A stretch of 64,000 nucleotides of DNA from Nonomuraea jiangxiensis (GCF_900099965.1 NZ_FNDJ01000029.1:8885-72884), one strand, 5' to 3'. Shown: positions 53,422 to 62,413, counted from the stretch's first letter. Translations and numbers: made by a program. The notes: generated from the sequence alone by a model not told the origin.

Positions 53422-54225
53422 ATGGCCGGGTCCGAGCTGACCAACGTGAAGTCGCCGCGGGTGAAGGCGGCCAGGCGGCTCACCAAGCGGGCCTTCCGTG
53501 ATCAGGACCGTAAGTTCCTGGCCGAGGGGCCGCAGGCGGTGCGTGAGGCGCTCAAGCTCGACGGCGTGACACTGGAGCTGTTCTGCACGGCCGAGGCCGA
53601 GCTGCGCCACCCCGAGCTGATCACCGAGGCCACCCTCCAGGGCGTCCCCGTGCACCGGGCCAGCGGCGAGGTGCTGGCCGAGCTGTCCCAGACCGTCACC
53701 CCGCAGGGGCTGCTGGCCGTGTGCCGGCTCGTGCACGCCCCGCTGGAGCAGGCCCTGGACGGGGAGCCGCGCCTGGTCGCGCTGCTCGCGCACGTGCGCG
53801 ACCCCGGCAACGCCGGGACCGTCATGCGGGCGGCCGACGCCGCCGGCGCGGACGCGGTGGTCTTCACCGACGCCTCCGTCGACCCGTACAACGGAAAGTG
53901 CGTACGCGCCAGCGCCGGCAGCCTGTTTCATCTGCCCGTCGTCATCGGTGCACCGGTGAGCGCCGCCGTGCGTCAACTCAAGGAGCGGGGCCTGCGCGTG
54001 CTGGCGGCTGACGGCGCGGGCAAGCACACGCTCGACGATGTCGATCTGTCGGGACCAACCGCGTGGATCTTCGGGAACGAGGCCTGGGGACTGCCGGAGG
54101 AGATACTCGCCGAGGCGGACGATGTGGTCAGAGTGCCCATCTACGGACAGGCCGAAAGCCTGAACCTGGCCACCGCCGCGGCGGTGTGCCTTTACTCCTC
54201 CGCCAGGGCACAGCGAGTGCCCTAG
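53422..54225 (+). CDS. TrmH-family (SpoU) RNA 2'-O-methyltransferase
   Basis: This 267-residue protein has an N-terminal substrate-binding domain and a SPOUT domain with the three family motifs: RDPGNAGTVMRAADA, WIFGNEAWGLP and ESLNLATAAAVCLY. The exact rRNA or tRNA site is not deducible. ATG 53422 follows GGGGGAGAG. A gene of this type sits between rplT and pheS in many actinobacteria. Confidence 0.9.
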   Translation: MAGSELTNVKSPRVKAARRLTKRAFRDQDRKFLAEGPQAVREALKLDGVTLELFCTAEAELRHPELITEATLQGVPVHRASGEVLAELSQTVTPQGLLAVCRLVHAPLEQALDGEPRLVALLAHVRDPGNAGTVMRAADAAGADAVVFTDASVDPYNGKCVRASAGSLFHLPVVIGAPVSAAVRQLKERGLRVLAADGAGKHTLDDVDLSGPTAWIFGNEAWGLPEEILAEADDVVRVPIYGQAESLNLATAAAVCLYSSARAQRVP

Positions 54226-54275
54226 GCGGCTGGAAACCCGCTATTGTCGGCGGTGTACGCGGAGGAGGCGAGTTC

Positions 54276-55367
54276 GTGCACGGCGCAGACACCGACGGGC
54301 GGGTGGTGACCGCCGCGTGCACGATCGGCATTGACGAGCTGCCCGACGGCCTCATCGTCACCGACAGATTCGGTTGTGTGCTGGCCGTCAACCGGGCCGC
54401 CGCGAGGCTCACCGGCATCACCGCGGAGCGCGCGGTCGGCCGGCACATGAACGACGTGTTCCCCTTCCGCGACCATGACGGGCGTGACTGGTGGAAGGCG
54501 CTCGACCCGGAGGGCGGCCTGCGCACCCGCAGCCGGGTGCCGGAGCGGCCGCTGCACCTGCCGGGCGGTCAGGAGCTCTACGTCGCGGCCCGGCTGGTGC
54601 GCGAGCCCGAGCGCGCCGGCGAGGTCGAGCGGGTGGCGATCACGCTGCGCGACGGCGGCGCCCGCGCCCGGCTGGAGCGCAGCCGCGCCGACCTGGTCTC
54701 CACCGTGGCCCACGAGCTGCGCTCGCCGCTGACCAGCGTCAAGGGGTTCACGGCCACGCTGCTGGCCAAGTGGACGCGCTTCACCGACGAGCAGAAGCGC
54801 GTCATGCTCGAAACCGTCAACAACGACGCCGACCGGGTCACCCGGCTCATCACCGAGCTGCTCGACGTCTCGCGGATCGAGTCCGGGCGGCTGGAGGTGC
54901 GCCGCCAGGTCGTGGACATCCCCGCCAGGGCGCACCGGCTCATCGCGGGCCGGGTGGCGGCCGGGGAGCCCGAGGAGCGCTTCCTGCTGGTCGCCGCCGA
55001 CGATCTCCCCGAAATGTGGCTTGACCAGGACAAGATCGACCAGATCCTGGGTAACCTGGTGGAAAACGCGCTGCGTCACGGGCGCGGCACTGTGACAATA
55101 GAGATCGAGTCCGTCGGATGGGGAGTTGCCGTGTCGGTGCGCGATGAGGGCGAGGGCATCGAGCCCGAGTTGGCTCCGCGTGTCTTCAGGCAGTTCTGGC
55201 GGGGCGGCAACAGCCGCAGGCGCGGTGGCACCGGACTCGGCCTGTTCATCGTGAAGGGCTTGGTCGAGGCGCACGGCGGGACGATCACCGTGCAGCGGGC
55301 ACCCGAGGGCGGGGCGGAGTTTCGATTTACCGTGCCCACCGGCACGCCCGACTTCGCCACTCCGTAG
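54276..55367 (+). CDS. Orphan PAS sensor histidine kinase
   Basis: This 363-residue soluble kinase (no transmembrane segment) has a PAS domain (about 18-110), a HisKA domain with the phospho-acceptor His in STVAHELRSPLTSVKGF (about residue 146), and a HATPase with N box LGNLVENALRHG, G1 DEGEGIEP and G2 GGTGLGLFIVKGLVEAHGG. No response regulator is adjacent. It must sense a cytoplasmic cue or partner. GTG 54276 follows GGAGGAGG. Confidence 0.88.
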   Translation: MHGADTDGRVVTAACTIGIDELPDGLIVTDRFGCVLAVNRAAARLTGITAERAVGRHMNDVFPFRDHDGRDWWKALDPEGGLRTRSRVPERPLHLPGGQELYVAARLVREPERAGEVERVAITLRDGGARARLERSRADLVSTVAHELRSPLTSVKGFTATLLAKWTRFTDEQKRVMLETVNNDADRVTRLITELLDVSRIESGRLEVRRQVVDIPARAHRLIAGRVAAGEPEERFLLVAADDLPEMWLDQDKIDQILGNLVENALRHGRGTVTIEIESVGWGVAVSVRDEGEGIEPELAPRVFRQFWRGGNSRRRGGTGLGLFIVKGLVEAHGGTITVQRAPEGGAEFRFTVPTGTPDFATP

Positions 55368-55439
55368 CGATGGAGTCGGGCCCGGTGGGCGGGCCCACTA
55401 GACTCATTTCCGCTCAAGCCCTGGATACGGAGCTCACTC

Positions 55440-56537
55440 TTGTCTGACTACGACCCCGTCGAGGTGACACCGTTGCATGCCGACGAGGTGTCCCGCATGG
55501 AGGCCGACGCCCTGGCGGCGATCAAGTCGGCCGACAGCCTCGACGCACTCAAGCAGGCCAGGCTGGCGCACGCGGGCGACCGCTCGCCCATCGCCCTGGC
55601 CAACCGCGAGATCGGCGCGCTGCCGCCGGCCGCCCGCGCCGAGGCGGGCAAGCGCGTCGGTGGCGCGCGCAAAGCGATCAACGAGGCCCTGGCCGCCCGG
55701 CAGGCCGAGCTGGAGGCCGAGCGGGACGCCCGGGTGCTCGTCGAGGAGTCCGTCGACGTCACCCTGCCGTGGGACCGGCGGCCCCGCGGTGCCCGCCACC
55801 CGCTGACCACGCTGCAGGAGCGCATCGCCGACGCGTTCGTGGCCATGGGCTACGAGGTGGCCGAGGGGCCGGAGCTCGAAGGCGAATGGTTCAACTTCGA
55901 CGCGCTCAACATCGCCAAGGACCACCCGGCCCGGTCCGACCACGACACGTTCTTCGTCGGGTCCACCGAATCCGGCATGGTGCTGCGCACACAGACCTCG
56001 CCGGTGCAGATCCGCGCGCTGCTGCAGCGCGAGCTGCCGGTCTACGTGATCTCGCCGGGCAAGACGTTCCGCACCGACGAGCTCGACGCCACCCACACCC
56101 CCGTCTTCCACCAGACCGAGGGGCTGGCCGTGGACGAGGGGCTGACGATGGCCCACCTCAAGGGCACGCTCGACCGGTTCGCGGAGGTGATGTTCGGCGA
56201 GGGGATCACGACCCGGTTCCGGCCCAACTACTTCCCGTTCACCGAGCCGTCAGCCGAGATGGACCTCAAGTGCTTCGTCTGCCGCGGGGCCTCGGCGGTC
56301 CCGGGCAACCCGCCCTGCCGCACCTGCAAGTCCGAGGGCTGGATCGAGTGGGGCGGCTGCGGCATGGTCAACCCGCGGGTGCTGATCGCCTGCGGGGTCG
56401 ATCCGGCGCGCTACTCCGGGTTCGCGTTCGGGATGGGCATCGAGCGCACGCTGATGTTCCGGCACAACGCCGAGGACATGCGTGACATGGTCGAGGGAGA
56501 CGTGCGGTTCACGCTCCCGTTCGGAATGGAGATCTGA
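55440..56537 (+). CDS. pheS: Phenylalanyl-tRNA synthetase alpha subunit
   Basis: PheS (365 residues) has an N-terminal coiled-coil arm, motif 1 near HPLTTLQERIADAFVAMGYEV, motif 2 with GKTFRTDELDATHTPVFHQTEGL, and motif 3 FAFGMGIERTLM. It pairs with PheT as an alpha2-beta2 enzyme. TTG start with GGAG upstream. The stop overlaps the pheT start (TGATG). TAGACT at 55397 may be its -10 box. Confidence 0.95.
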   Translation: MSDYDPVEVTPLHADEVSRMEADALAAIKSADSLDALKQARLAHAGDRSPIALANREIGALPPAARAEAGKRVGGARKAINEALAARQAELEAERDARVLVEESVDVTLPWDRRPRGARHPLTTLQERIADAFVAMGYEVAEGPELEGEWFNFDALNIAKDHPARSDHDTFFVGSTESGMVLRTQTSPVQIRALLQRELPVYVISPGKTFRTDELDATHTPVFHQTEGLAVDEGLTMAHLKGTLDRFAEVMFGEGITTRFRPNYFPFTEPSAEMDLKCFVCRGASAVPGNPPCRTCKSEGWIEWGGCGMVNPRVLIACGVDPARYSGFAFGMGIERTLMFRHNAEDMRDMVEGDVRFTLPFGMEI

Positions 56538-59092
56538 TGAAGGTCCCGCTCTCCTGGCTGCGGGAGCATGTCGATCTCCCGGCGGTCACGGCCCACGAAG
56601 TGGCCGACAAGCTCACCGCGGCCGGGCTCAAGCTGGAGTCGATCACCTCCTACGGCCACGACGTCAAGAACGTCGTCGTCGGCGAGGTGCTCGAGATCGA
56701 GGAGCTGACCGGGTTCAAGAAGCCGATCCGGCACTGCAAGGTCGAGGTGGGCGAGGCGACCCCGCGCGAGATCGTCTGCGGCGCCACGAACTTCGCCGTC
56801 GGTGACCGGGTGCCCGTCGTGCTGCCCGGTGGCGTGCTGCCCGGCGGGTTCGAGGTGGGGGCGCGCAAGACGTACGGGCGCCTGTCCGAGGGCATGATCT
56901 GCTCCGAGCGCGAGCTCGGGCTGGGCGAGGACCACTCCGGCATCATGGTGCTGCCCGCGGACAGCCCGATCGGCGCCGACGTGGTCGAGCTGCTCGGCCT
57001 GCGCGACGACGTGATCGAGCTGGAGATCACGCCCGACATCGGCTACGCGCTGTCGATCAGGGGCGTGGCGCGCGAGGTCGCGATCGCCTTCGGGGTGGAG
57101 TTCCGCGATCCCGCCGACGTGGAGCTGCCCGAGGAGACCGGCGTGGCGTGGCCCGCCTCGATCGGCGACCCCACGGCCTGCGACCGGTTCGTGCTGCGCG
57201 AGGTCCGCGGGTTCGATCCGGCCACGCCCAGCCCGTTCTGGATGCGCCTGCGGCTCATGCGGGCGGGCATGCGCCCGGTCTCACTGGCCGTCGACGTCAC
57301 CAACTACCTGATGCTGGAGTTGGGGCAGCCGCTGCACGCGTTCGACCGGGACGAGCTGGACGGCGAGATCGTCGTCCGCCGCGCGGTGGCCGGCGAGCGG
57401 CTGGAGACGCTCGACCACGTGGTTCGCGACCTCGACCCCGACGACATCCTCATCACCGACCAGTCGGGGCCGATCTCGATCGCGGGCACGATGGGGGGCC
57501 TGAAGACCGAGATCTCCGACGGCTCGACGGACATCGTGATCGAGGCCGCCCACTTCTCGGCGACCGGCATCTCGCGCGGGTCGCGCCGGCACGGGCTGGT
57601 GTCGGAGGCGTCCAAGCGGTTCGAGCGCGGCGTGGACCGGGAGCTCCCGCTCGTCGCCTCGTGGCGGGCCGTACACATGCTGGCCGAGCTGGGCGGCGCC
57701 ACCGTGCAGCCCGGCGTCACGCACGCCCAGGTGGACGTCTCGCCGCCACGCATCGCGATCCCGGTCGGCCATCCCTCCGCGGTGGCCGGTGTCACCTACT
57801 CCAAGGAGACCGTGGTCGCGCGGCTGGAACAGGTCGGCTGCGTCGTGACCGACGGCGAGGACCCGGCGGTGCGCGAGGGCGGTGTCGCCCCGACCGGCGT
57901 CGTGACCGGCGGCGCGCTGGCGGCCAGGCTGGCCGTCAAGGGCGACGACATGATCACGGTGACGCCGCCGTCGTGGCGGCCCGACCTCACCGACCCGAAC
58001 GACCTGGCCGAAGAGGTCATCCGCCTGGAGGGCTACGAGAACCTCCCGTCCGTGCTGCCTTCGGCGCCGGCCGGGGCGGGGCTCACCGAGGGGCAGCGGC
58101 TGCGCCGCCGGGTCGGCCGGGCGCTGGCCGAGGGCGGCTACGTCGAGGTGCTCAGCTACCCGTTCTTCAGCGCCGACGACTTCGACCGGCTGCTGCTGCC
58201 GGCCGAGGACGCGCGACGGCACGCCGTACGGCTGGCCAACCCGCTGTCCGAGGACGAGCCGCTGATGCGCACGACGTTGCTGCCGGGGCTGCTCAAGACC
58301 CTCGTACGCAACGTCGGGCGCGGGTTCGCGGACGTGGCGCTCTACGAGACCGGGGCGGTCTACCGGCCGCGCGAGGGCGCCGCCGAGGTGGCGCCGGTGC
58401 TCGGTGTGGAGCGCCGGCCGATGCCTGAGGAGCTGGCCTCCATCGAGGCGGCGCTGCCCGACCAGCCGCTACGGGTCGCGGTGGTGCTGACCGGGGAGTT
58501 CGAGCGGTCCGGCTGGTGGGGCGGCGGGCGCCAGGCCTCGTGGGCCGACGCGGTGCAGGCCGCGCGGCTGGTGGCGGCCGAGGCGCGGCTGGAGCTGTCG
58601 ATCAGCGCCGACCAGCACGAGCCGTGGCACCCGGGCCGGTGCGCGGCCCTCTACGTGGGTGACACGCTGGTGGGGCATGCCGGTGAGCTGCATCCGCGGG
58701 TCGTGGAGGCGTACGGGCTGCCGGCTCGTACGTCGGCGATGGAGCTGGAGCTGTCGCGGCTGGAGGCCCGGATGCCCGGGCCGGTGGAGACCCCCGCCGT
58801 GTCGCCCTATCCGGTGGCCACGCAGGACGTCGCGTTGATCGTGCCCGACTTCACGCCGGTGGCCGATGTGGAGGCCGCGCTGCGGGACGGGGCGGGGGCG
58901 TTGCTGGAGTCGATCCGGTTGTTCGACGTCTACGTGGGCGCGCAGGTGGGCGAGGGGAACAAGTCGCTCGCCTACACGATGCGGTTCCGGGCTCCGGACC
59001 GTACGTTGACGGCCGAGGAGACCACGGCGGCCCGGGACGCGGCGGTGGCCATGGCCGCCGACCGGGTGGGCGCTCAGCTGCGGAGCTCCTGA
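56537..59092 (+). CDS. pheT: Phenylalanyl-tRNA synthetase beta subunit
   Basis: PheT (851 residues) has an N-terminal MKVPLSWLREHVDLP, an EMAP/tRNA-binding-like domain (about 40-150), B3/B4 editing domain, B5, catalytic-like core and a C-terminal ferredoxin-like anticodon-binding domain (PYPVATQDVALIVPDFTPVADVEAAL). Translationally coupled to pheS. Confidence 0.95.
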   Translation: MKVPLSWLREHVDLPAVTAHEVADKLTAAGLKLESITSYGHDVKNVVVGEVLEIEELTGFKKPIRHCKVEVGEATPREIVCGATNFAVGDRVPVVLPGGVLPGGFEVGARKTYGRLSEGMICSERELGLGEDHSGIMVLPADSPIGADVVELLGLRDDVIELEITPDIGYALSIRGVAREVAIAFGVEFRDPADVELPEETGVAWPASIGDPTACDRFVLREVRGFDPATPSPFWMRLRLMRAGMRPVSLAVDVTNYLMLELGQPLHAFDRDELDGEIVVRRAVAGERLETLDHVVRDLDPDDILITDQSGPISIAGTMGGLKTEISDGSTDIVIEAAHFSATGISRGSRRHGLVSEASKRFERGVDRELPLVASWRAVHMLAELGGATVQPGVTHAQVDVSPPRIAIPVGHPSAVAGVTYSKETVVARLEQVGCVVTDGEDPAVREGGVAPTGVVTGGALAARLAVKGDDMITVTPPSWRPDLTDPNDLAEEVIRLEGYENLPSVLPSAPAGAGLTEGQRLRRRVGRALAEGGYVEVLSYPFFSADDFDRLLLPAEDARRHAVRLANPLSEDEPLMRTTLLPGLLKTLVRNVGRGFADVALYETGAVYRPREGAAEVAPVLGVERRPMPEELASIEAALPDQPLRVAVVLTGEFERSGWWGGGRQASWADAVQAARLVAAEARLELSISADQHEPWHPGRCAALYVGDTLVGHAGELHPRVVEAYGLPARTSAMELELSRLEARMPGPVETPAVSPYPVATQDVALIVPDFTPVADVEAALRDGAGALLESIRLFDVYVGAQVGEGNKSLAYTMRFRAPDRTLTAEETTAARDAAVAMAADRVGAQLRSS

Positions 59093-59131
59093 GCTGCTTG
59101 GGGGCCGGTGCGGCGGGGTGCCGTGCCGGCC

Positions 59132-59725
59132 CTATCGAGTGCGAGCCTGGTAGAGCGTGGTGAGTTCGATGTCGATGTCGAACGGGACCGAGAGCTTCAG
59201 CCTGTCGTGGTATATGCCGTTGCTCGCGTAGGTCATGGTGGCAGGATCGAGTTCGTACACGAAGACGGCTGGCTTGCCGCCGATCTCCTCGATTCGCCAG
59301 TAATGGGGAATCCCCGCCTTTGCGTAGAGGACTGGCTTGCGCTCCCTGTCGCGAACCTCGGAGTCCGGTGAGACCACCTCGACAGCGAGCACGACGTCCT
59401 CGGCCTCGAAACAGGTGACCTCGCGGCCGATGATCGCCTCAGGCCCGATGACGATGAGGTCGGGCTCCGGGCGTTGCTGTCGTCCGAGCTTCACGCTCAT
59501 CTCTTGGCGCACTTCATGGCCTGGCGGCACGAGGTCTTCGAGCTGGACGTGCAGGCGGAAGAGAGCTGTGTGGTGGAAGTCTCGCTGGAAGCTCGCGAAC
59601 ACCAAGCTTCCATCTATCAACTCTGTGTGCGCAGGCAAGTCCGGAATGTGATCGAGATCTTCTGCGACGAAGCCCTCGGGCGGCGGGAAGACCCAGTCGG
59701 GGAGCGAGGGGGCTTCCGCGGTCAT
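59132..59725 (-). CDS. Uma2-family (DUF820) nuclease-like protein, copy A
   Basis: This 197-residue PD-(D/E)XK-fold protein of the Uma2/DUF820 family has RPEPDLIVIGPEA with the first acidic residue, then VVLAVEVVSPDSEVRDRERKPVLYAKAGIPHYW, which supplies the E-x-V-S-P core and a basic residue. Uma2 proteins are often multicopy and of unproven function. The N-terminus (MTAEA...SLPDWVFPPP) is shared with copies B and C. It is divergent from a small acidic ORF. Confidence 0.85.
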   Translation of the reverse strand: MTAEAPSLPDWVFPPPEGFVAEDLDHIPDLPAHTELIDGSLVFASFQRDFHHTALFRLHVQLEDLVPPGHEVRQEMSVKLGRQQRPEPDLIVIGPEAIIGREVTCFEAEDVVLAVEVVSPDSEVRDRERKPVLYAKAGIPHYWRIEEIGGKPAVFVYELDPATMTYASNGIYHDRLKLSVPFDIDIELTTLYQARTR

Positions 59726-59732
59726 GGTCCAA

Positions 59733-59769
59733 CGCTAGCCAATAGCGCGTGCTCACGCCGGGTGAACGG
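59733..59769. promoter_or_regulatory. Divergent control region with conserved inverted repeat (A)
   Basis: GCTCACGCCGGGTGAACGG at 59751-59769 (arms GCTCAC and GTGAAC) recurs upstream of all three Uma2 copies. A second repeat, CGCTA-GCCAA-TAGCG at 59733-59747, is intact only here. This is the likely operator for Uma2-A and the small ORF. Confidence 0.4.
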
Positions 59770-59823
59770 TCATGCGCGCTCGTGTACTTTTGCGCAGGAG
59801 TGGAGATCCGGGAGGATTCGGTC

Positions 59824-60057
59824 ATGAGTCAGTTGCTGGTGTTCGATGAGCGGGATGACGCCGAGGAGGTCGCGCGGACGCTGGGGGAGTGGTTTCCGCG
59901 GCTCGGGGTGCTGCGGGTGGTGCGGGAGACGCTCGCGGGGGAGGACGACGCCGAGGACGCTCAGTGGGTGGTCGTCGTGGAGGGGCTCGACGGCGGGGCG
60001 TTGGCTCAGGTGGATGAGCTGGTGGAGCGGTATGAGGGGTGGCGAGAGGCCGGCTGA
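59824..60057 (+). CDS. Small acidic protein paired with Uma2 (intact copy)
   Basis: 77 residues, unrecognised. It is strongly acidic (MSQLLVFDERDDAEEVARTL...) with an alternating strand/helix pattern (VVRETLAGEDDAEDAQWVVVVEGLDGGAL), so a small alpha/beta fold is plausible. ATG 59824 follows GGGAGGATTCGGTC. Its divergent pairing with Uma2 and duplication with it suggest a functional link. Confidence 0.6.
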   Translation: MSQLLVFDERDDAEEVARTLGEWFPRLGVLRVVRETLAGEDDAEDAQWVVVVEGLDGGALAQVDELVERYEGWREAG

Positions 60058-60070
60058 GGGGGTCGTCGGC

Positions 60071-60676
60071 TCATAGCTTGTTGATCTCGGAGAGGTCTAT
60101 GACCACATCGAAGGGAACCGTCACCTTCAGCTACTCGAAGTGGACGCCGGTGTGGGCATAGGACCGGGTAACGGGATCCAGCTTGTAGACGTAGACCGCG
60201 GGTTTGCCCGACTCCTTCTCGACCAGCCAGAAATGAGGAATGCCGGCGTCGGCATAGAGCTGCGGCTTGCGACCACGGTCGCGGAGCTTGGATTCCGGTG
60301 AGACGACCTCGATGACAAGGAGCACATCCTCCGCCTTGTAGAAAGTCTCGTCATCGTCACGCACCGCTGCGGCCCTGATCACTGCGAGGTCGGGCTCCGG
60401 ACGTTGGCTGGGGTCGAGGATGACGCTCATTTCGCGCCGCACCCGGAGGTCGTCTGGAGCGGCCTGGCGTAGGTGGGCAACGAGTAGATCGACGACCTTC
60501 ATGTGGAAGGAGGCTTGGGGGCGCACGAAGACCAAACTTCCATCAATCAACTCTGTGTGCGCAGGCAAATCCGGAATGTGATCGAGGTCCTCGGCGACGA
60601 AGCCTCCCGGCGGCGGGAAGACCCAGTCTGGCAGCGAAGGAGTTGTCATCGTCGGGACCACCGCTTCGGCCGTCAT
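60071..60676 (-). pseudogene. Uma2-family copy B, truncated by a nonsense codon
   Basis: Copy B reads as 181 residues from 60676 to a TAG at 60131-60133. Past that codon the frame continues LKVTVPFDVVIDLSEINKL to TGA at 60071, matching the end of copies A and C. At this position copy C has TCG (Ser), so a single C-to-A change created the stop. About 20 C-terminal residues are lost, after the nuclease core, so partial function is possible. Confidence 0.75.
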
Positions 60677-60701
60677 GGTCCAACGCTAACCAATGTAGTG
60701 T

Positions 60702-60720
60702 GCTCACGCCAGGTGAACGG
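60702..60720. promoter_or_regulatory. Conserved inverted repeat (B)
   Basis: GCTCACGCCAGGTGAACGG, the second copy of the element at 59751, between Uma2-B and the decayed small ORF. Confidence 0.4.
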
Positions 60721-60774
60721 TCATGCACGCTCGTGTACTTTTGCGCAGGAGTGGAGATCCGGGAGGATTCGGTC

Positions 60775-60918
60775 CTGAACCAGTTGCTGGTGTTCGGTGA
60801 GCGGGATGATGTCGAGGACGCTCAGTGGATGGTCGTCGTGGAGGGGCTCGACGGCGGGGCGTTGGCTCAGGTGGATGAGCTGGTGGAGCGGTATGAGGGG
60901 TGGCGGGAGGCCGGTTGA
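60775..60918 (+). pseudogene. Decayed second copy of the small acidic ORF
   Basis: The ribosome-binding site is kept, but the ATG of the intact copy is CTG here. A 90-bp in-frame segment is missing, leaving 47 codons. In the intact copy that segment is flanked by the 11-bp direct repeat GACGCCGAGGA (59857 and 59947), which explains the deletion by slippage or recombination. Confidence 0.75.
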
Positions 60919-60926
60919 GGGGGCCG

Positions 60927-61532
60927 TCAGATCTTGTCGATCTCGGTGAGGTCGATGGCCAGGTCGAAGGGGACGGTCAGCTTGAGCGACTCGTAGTGGA
61001 TGCCGGTGAGGGCGTAGGTCCTGGTGGCGGGGTCCAGTGCGTAGACGTAGGCCACTGGTTTGTCCGAGTCGTTCTCGATGCGCCAGAAATGGGGTATGCC
61101 GGCCTGCGCGTAGAGCGCCGGCTTGCGGTGACGGTCGCGGAGTTTGGACTCCGGGGATACGACCTCGACGACCAGCAGCGTATCGGCGGGCCGGTAGAAA
61201 GTCTCATCCCCGGGGAGCGTCGCCTTGGCCTCGACCACCATGAGATCCGGCTCCGGGCGCTGGCTGGTGTCGAGAATGAGGCTCATCTCGCGCCGCACCC
61301 GCAGATGCTCAGGTGCCGCCCGGCGCACTTCGAGCTCGAGAAGCGACAGGACCCGCATGCGGAAGGAGGCTTGGGGGCTCACGAAGACCAAGCTTCCATC
61401 GATCAACTCTGTGTGCGCAGGCAAATCCGGAATGCGATCGAGGTCCTCCGCGACGAAGCCCCCCGGCGGAGGGAAGACCCAGTCAGGTAGCGAGGAAGTC
61501 GTCATCTCTGGGATCACCGCTTCGGCCGTCAT
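60927..61532 (-). CDS. Uma2-family (DUF820) nuclease-like protein, copy C
   Basis: 201 residues, complete. It shares the N-terminal block (MTAEAVIPEM, SLPDWVFPPPGGFVAEDLD) and the core VVEVVSPESKLRDRHRKPALYAQAGIPHFW with the others, while the middle (about 60-125) has diverged. The third conserved inverted repeat lies just upstream, but no small ORF follows on its divergent side. Confidence 0.85.
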   Translation of the reverse strand: MTAEAVIPEMTTSSLPDWVFPPPGGFVAEDLDRIPDLPAHTELIDGSLVFVSPQASFRMRVLSLLELEVRRAAPEHLRVRREMSLILDTSQRPEPDLMVVEAKATLPGDETFYRPADTLLVVEVVSPESKLRDRHRKPALYAQAGIPHFWRIENDSDKPVAYVYALDPATRTYALTGIHYESLKLTVPFDLAIDLTEIDKI

Positions 61533-61556
61533 CGTCCAACGCTACCAACCTAATGC

Positions 61557-61575
61557 GCTCACGCCAGGTGAACGG
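61557..61575. promoter_or_regulatory. Conserved inverted repeat (C)
   Basis: GCTCACGCCAGGTGAACGG, identical to copy B, upstream of Uma2-C. Confidence 0.4.
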
Positions 61576-61648
61576 ACGCATACGCGCGGCTGTTCGTCGG
61601 TTGCGAACAACGGCTCCCTCCGCGGTGCGGAGCGGCAGAGTGGATCGT

Positions 61649-62395
61649 ATGCGAATCGCCGTGCTGTCCGATGTTCATGGGGTGTTGCCCGCGCTCGAAG
61701 CCGTGCTGGCCGAGCCTGACGTGGCGGGGGCCGATCTGATCGTGCTCACCGGCGATCTGGCGGCGGGGCCGATGCCGGTCGAGACGCTCGATCTGCTGGT
61801 CTCGCTCGGGGAGCGGGCCCTGTGGGTCAACGGGAATGCCGACCGGGAGCTGGTGCAGATCACCCGTGGGGAGACCTGCGAATATGCGGTGAGCCGGTGG
61901 GCGGCCGGGCAGTTGCGGGACGATCAGGTCGAGCTGCTGGCGGGGCTGCCCGACCGGCAGGTGGTGGAGTTGGGGCGGTTCGGGACGACGTTGTTCGTGC
62001 ACGCCACGCCCCGGAGCGACGAGGAGATGGTCCTGGTCGACAGCTCGCTGGAGCGGTGGGGAGAGGTGCTGGCGGGGGAGAGCGCCGACACCGTGGTGCT
62101 CGGTCACACGCACATGCCGTTCGTCCGGCTGGCCGATCGGGTGCTCGTCGTCAACCCGGGGTCGGTGGGCATGCCGTACGGGAGACCCGGGGCGCACTGG
62201 GCCCTGCTCGACGGGGAGAGCGGGGCCGTGACGTTGCGATGCACGCCGCTCGACGCGGCCCGGGTGGGGGAGCGGCTGGTGGCAGGGAGCTCCTTCGAGG
62301 ACATCGAGGGGTTCGTCGCCGCCTACGTGACCAGTGTCTATTCCGATGCCGAGGCGTTGCGGGTGTTCGGCGCGGCGGACACCCGAGCCGGTTAG
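61649..62395 (+). CDS. YfcE/MJ0936-type metallophosphoesterase
   Basis: This 248-residue calcineurin-like phosphoesterase has all metal motifs: LSDVHG, LTGDLAAG, VNGNAD, VLGHTHMP, and a final NPGSVG. It resembles small cytoplasmic phosphodiesterases of the YfcE group; the natural substrate is unknown. ATG 61649. Confidence 0.88.
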   Translation: MRIAVLSDVHGVLPALEAVLAEPDVAGADLIVLTGDLAAGPMPVETLDLLVSLGERALWVNGNADRELVQITRGETCEYAVSRWAAGQLRDDQVELLAGLPDRQVVELGRFGTTLFVHATPRSDEEMVLVDSSLERWGEVLAGESADTVVLGHTHMPFVRLADRVLVVNPGSVGMPYGRPGAHWALLDGESGAVTLRCTPLDAARVGERLVAGSSFEDIEGFVAAYVTSVYSDAEALRVFGAADTRAG

Positions 62396-62413
62396 CGCGG
62401 ACAGTTGGGCCGG

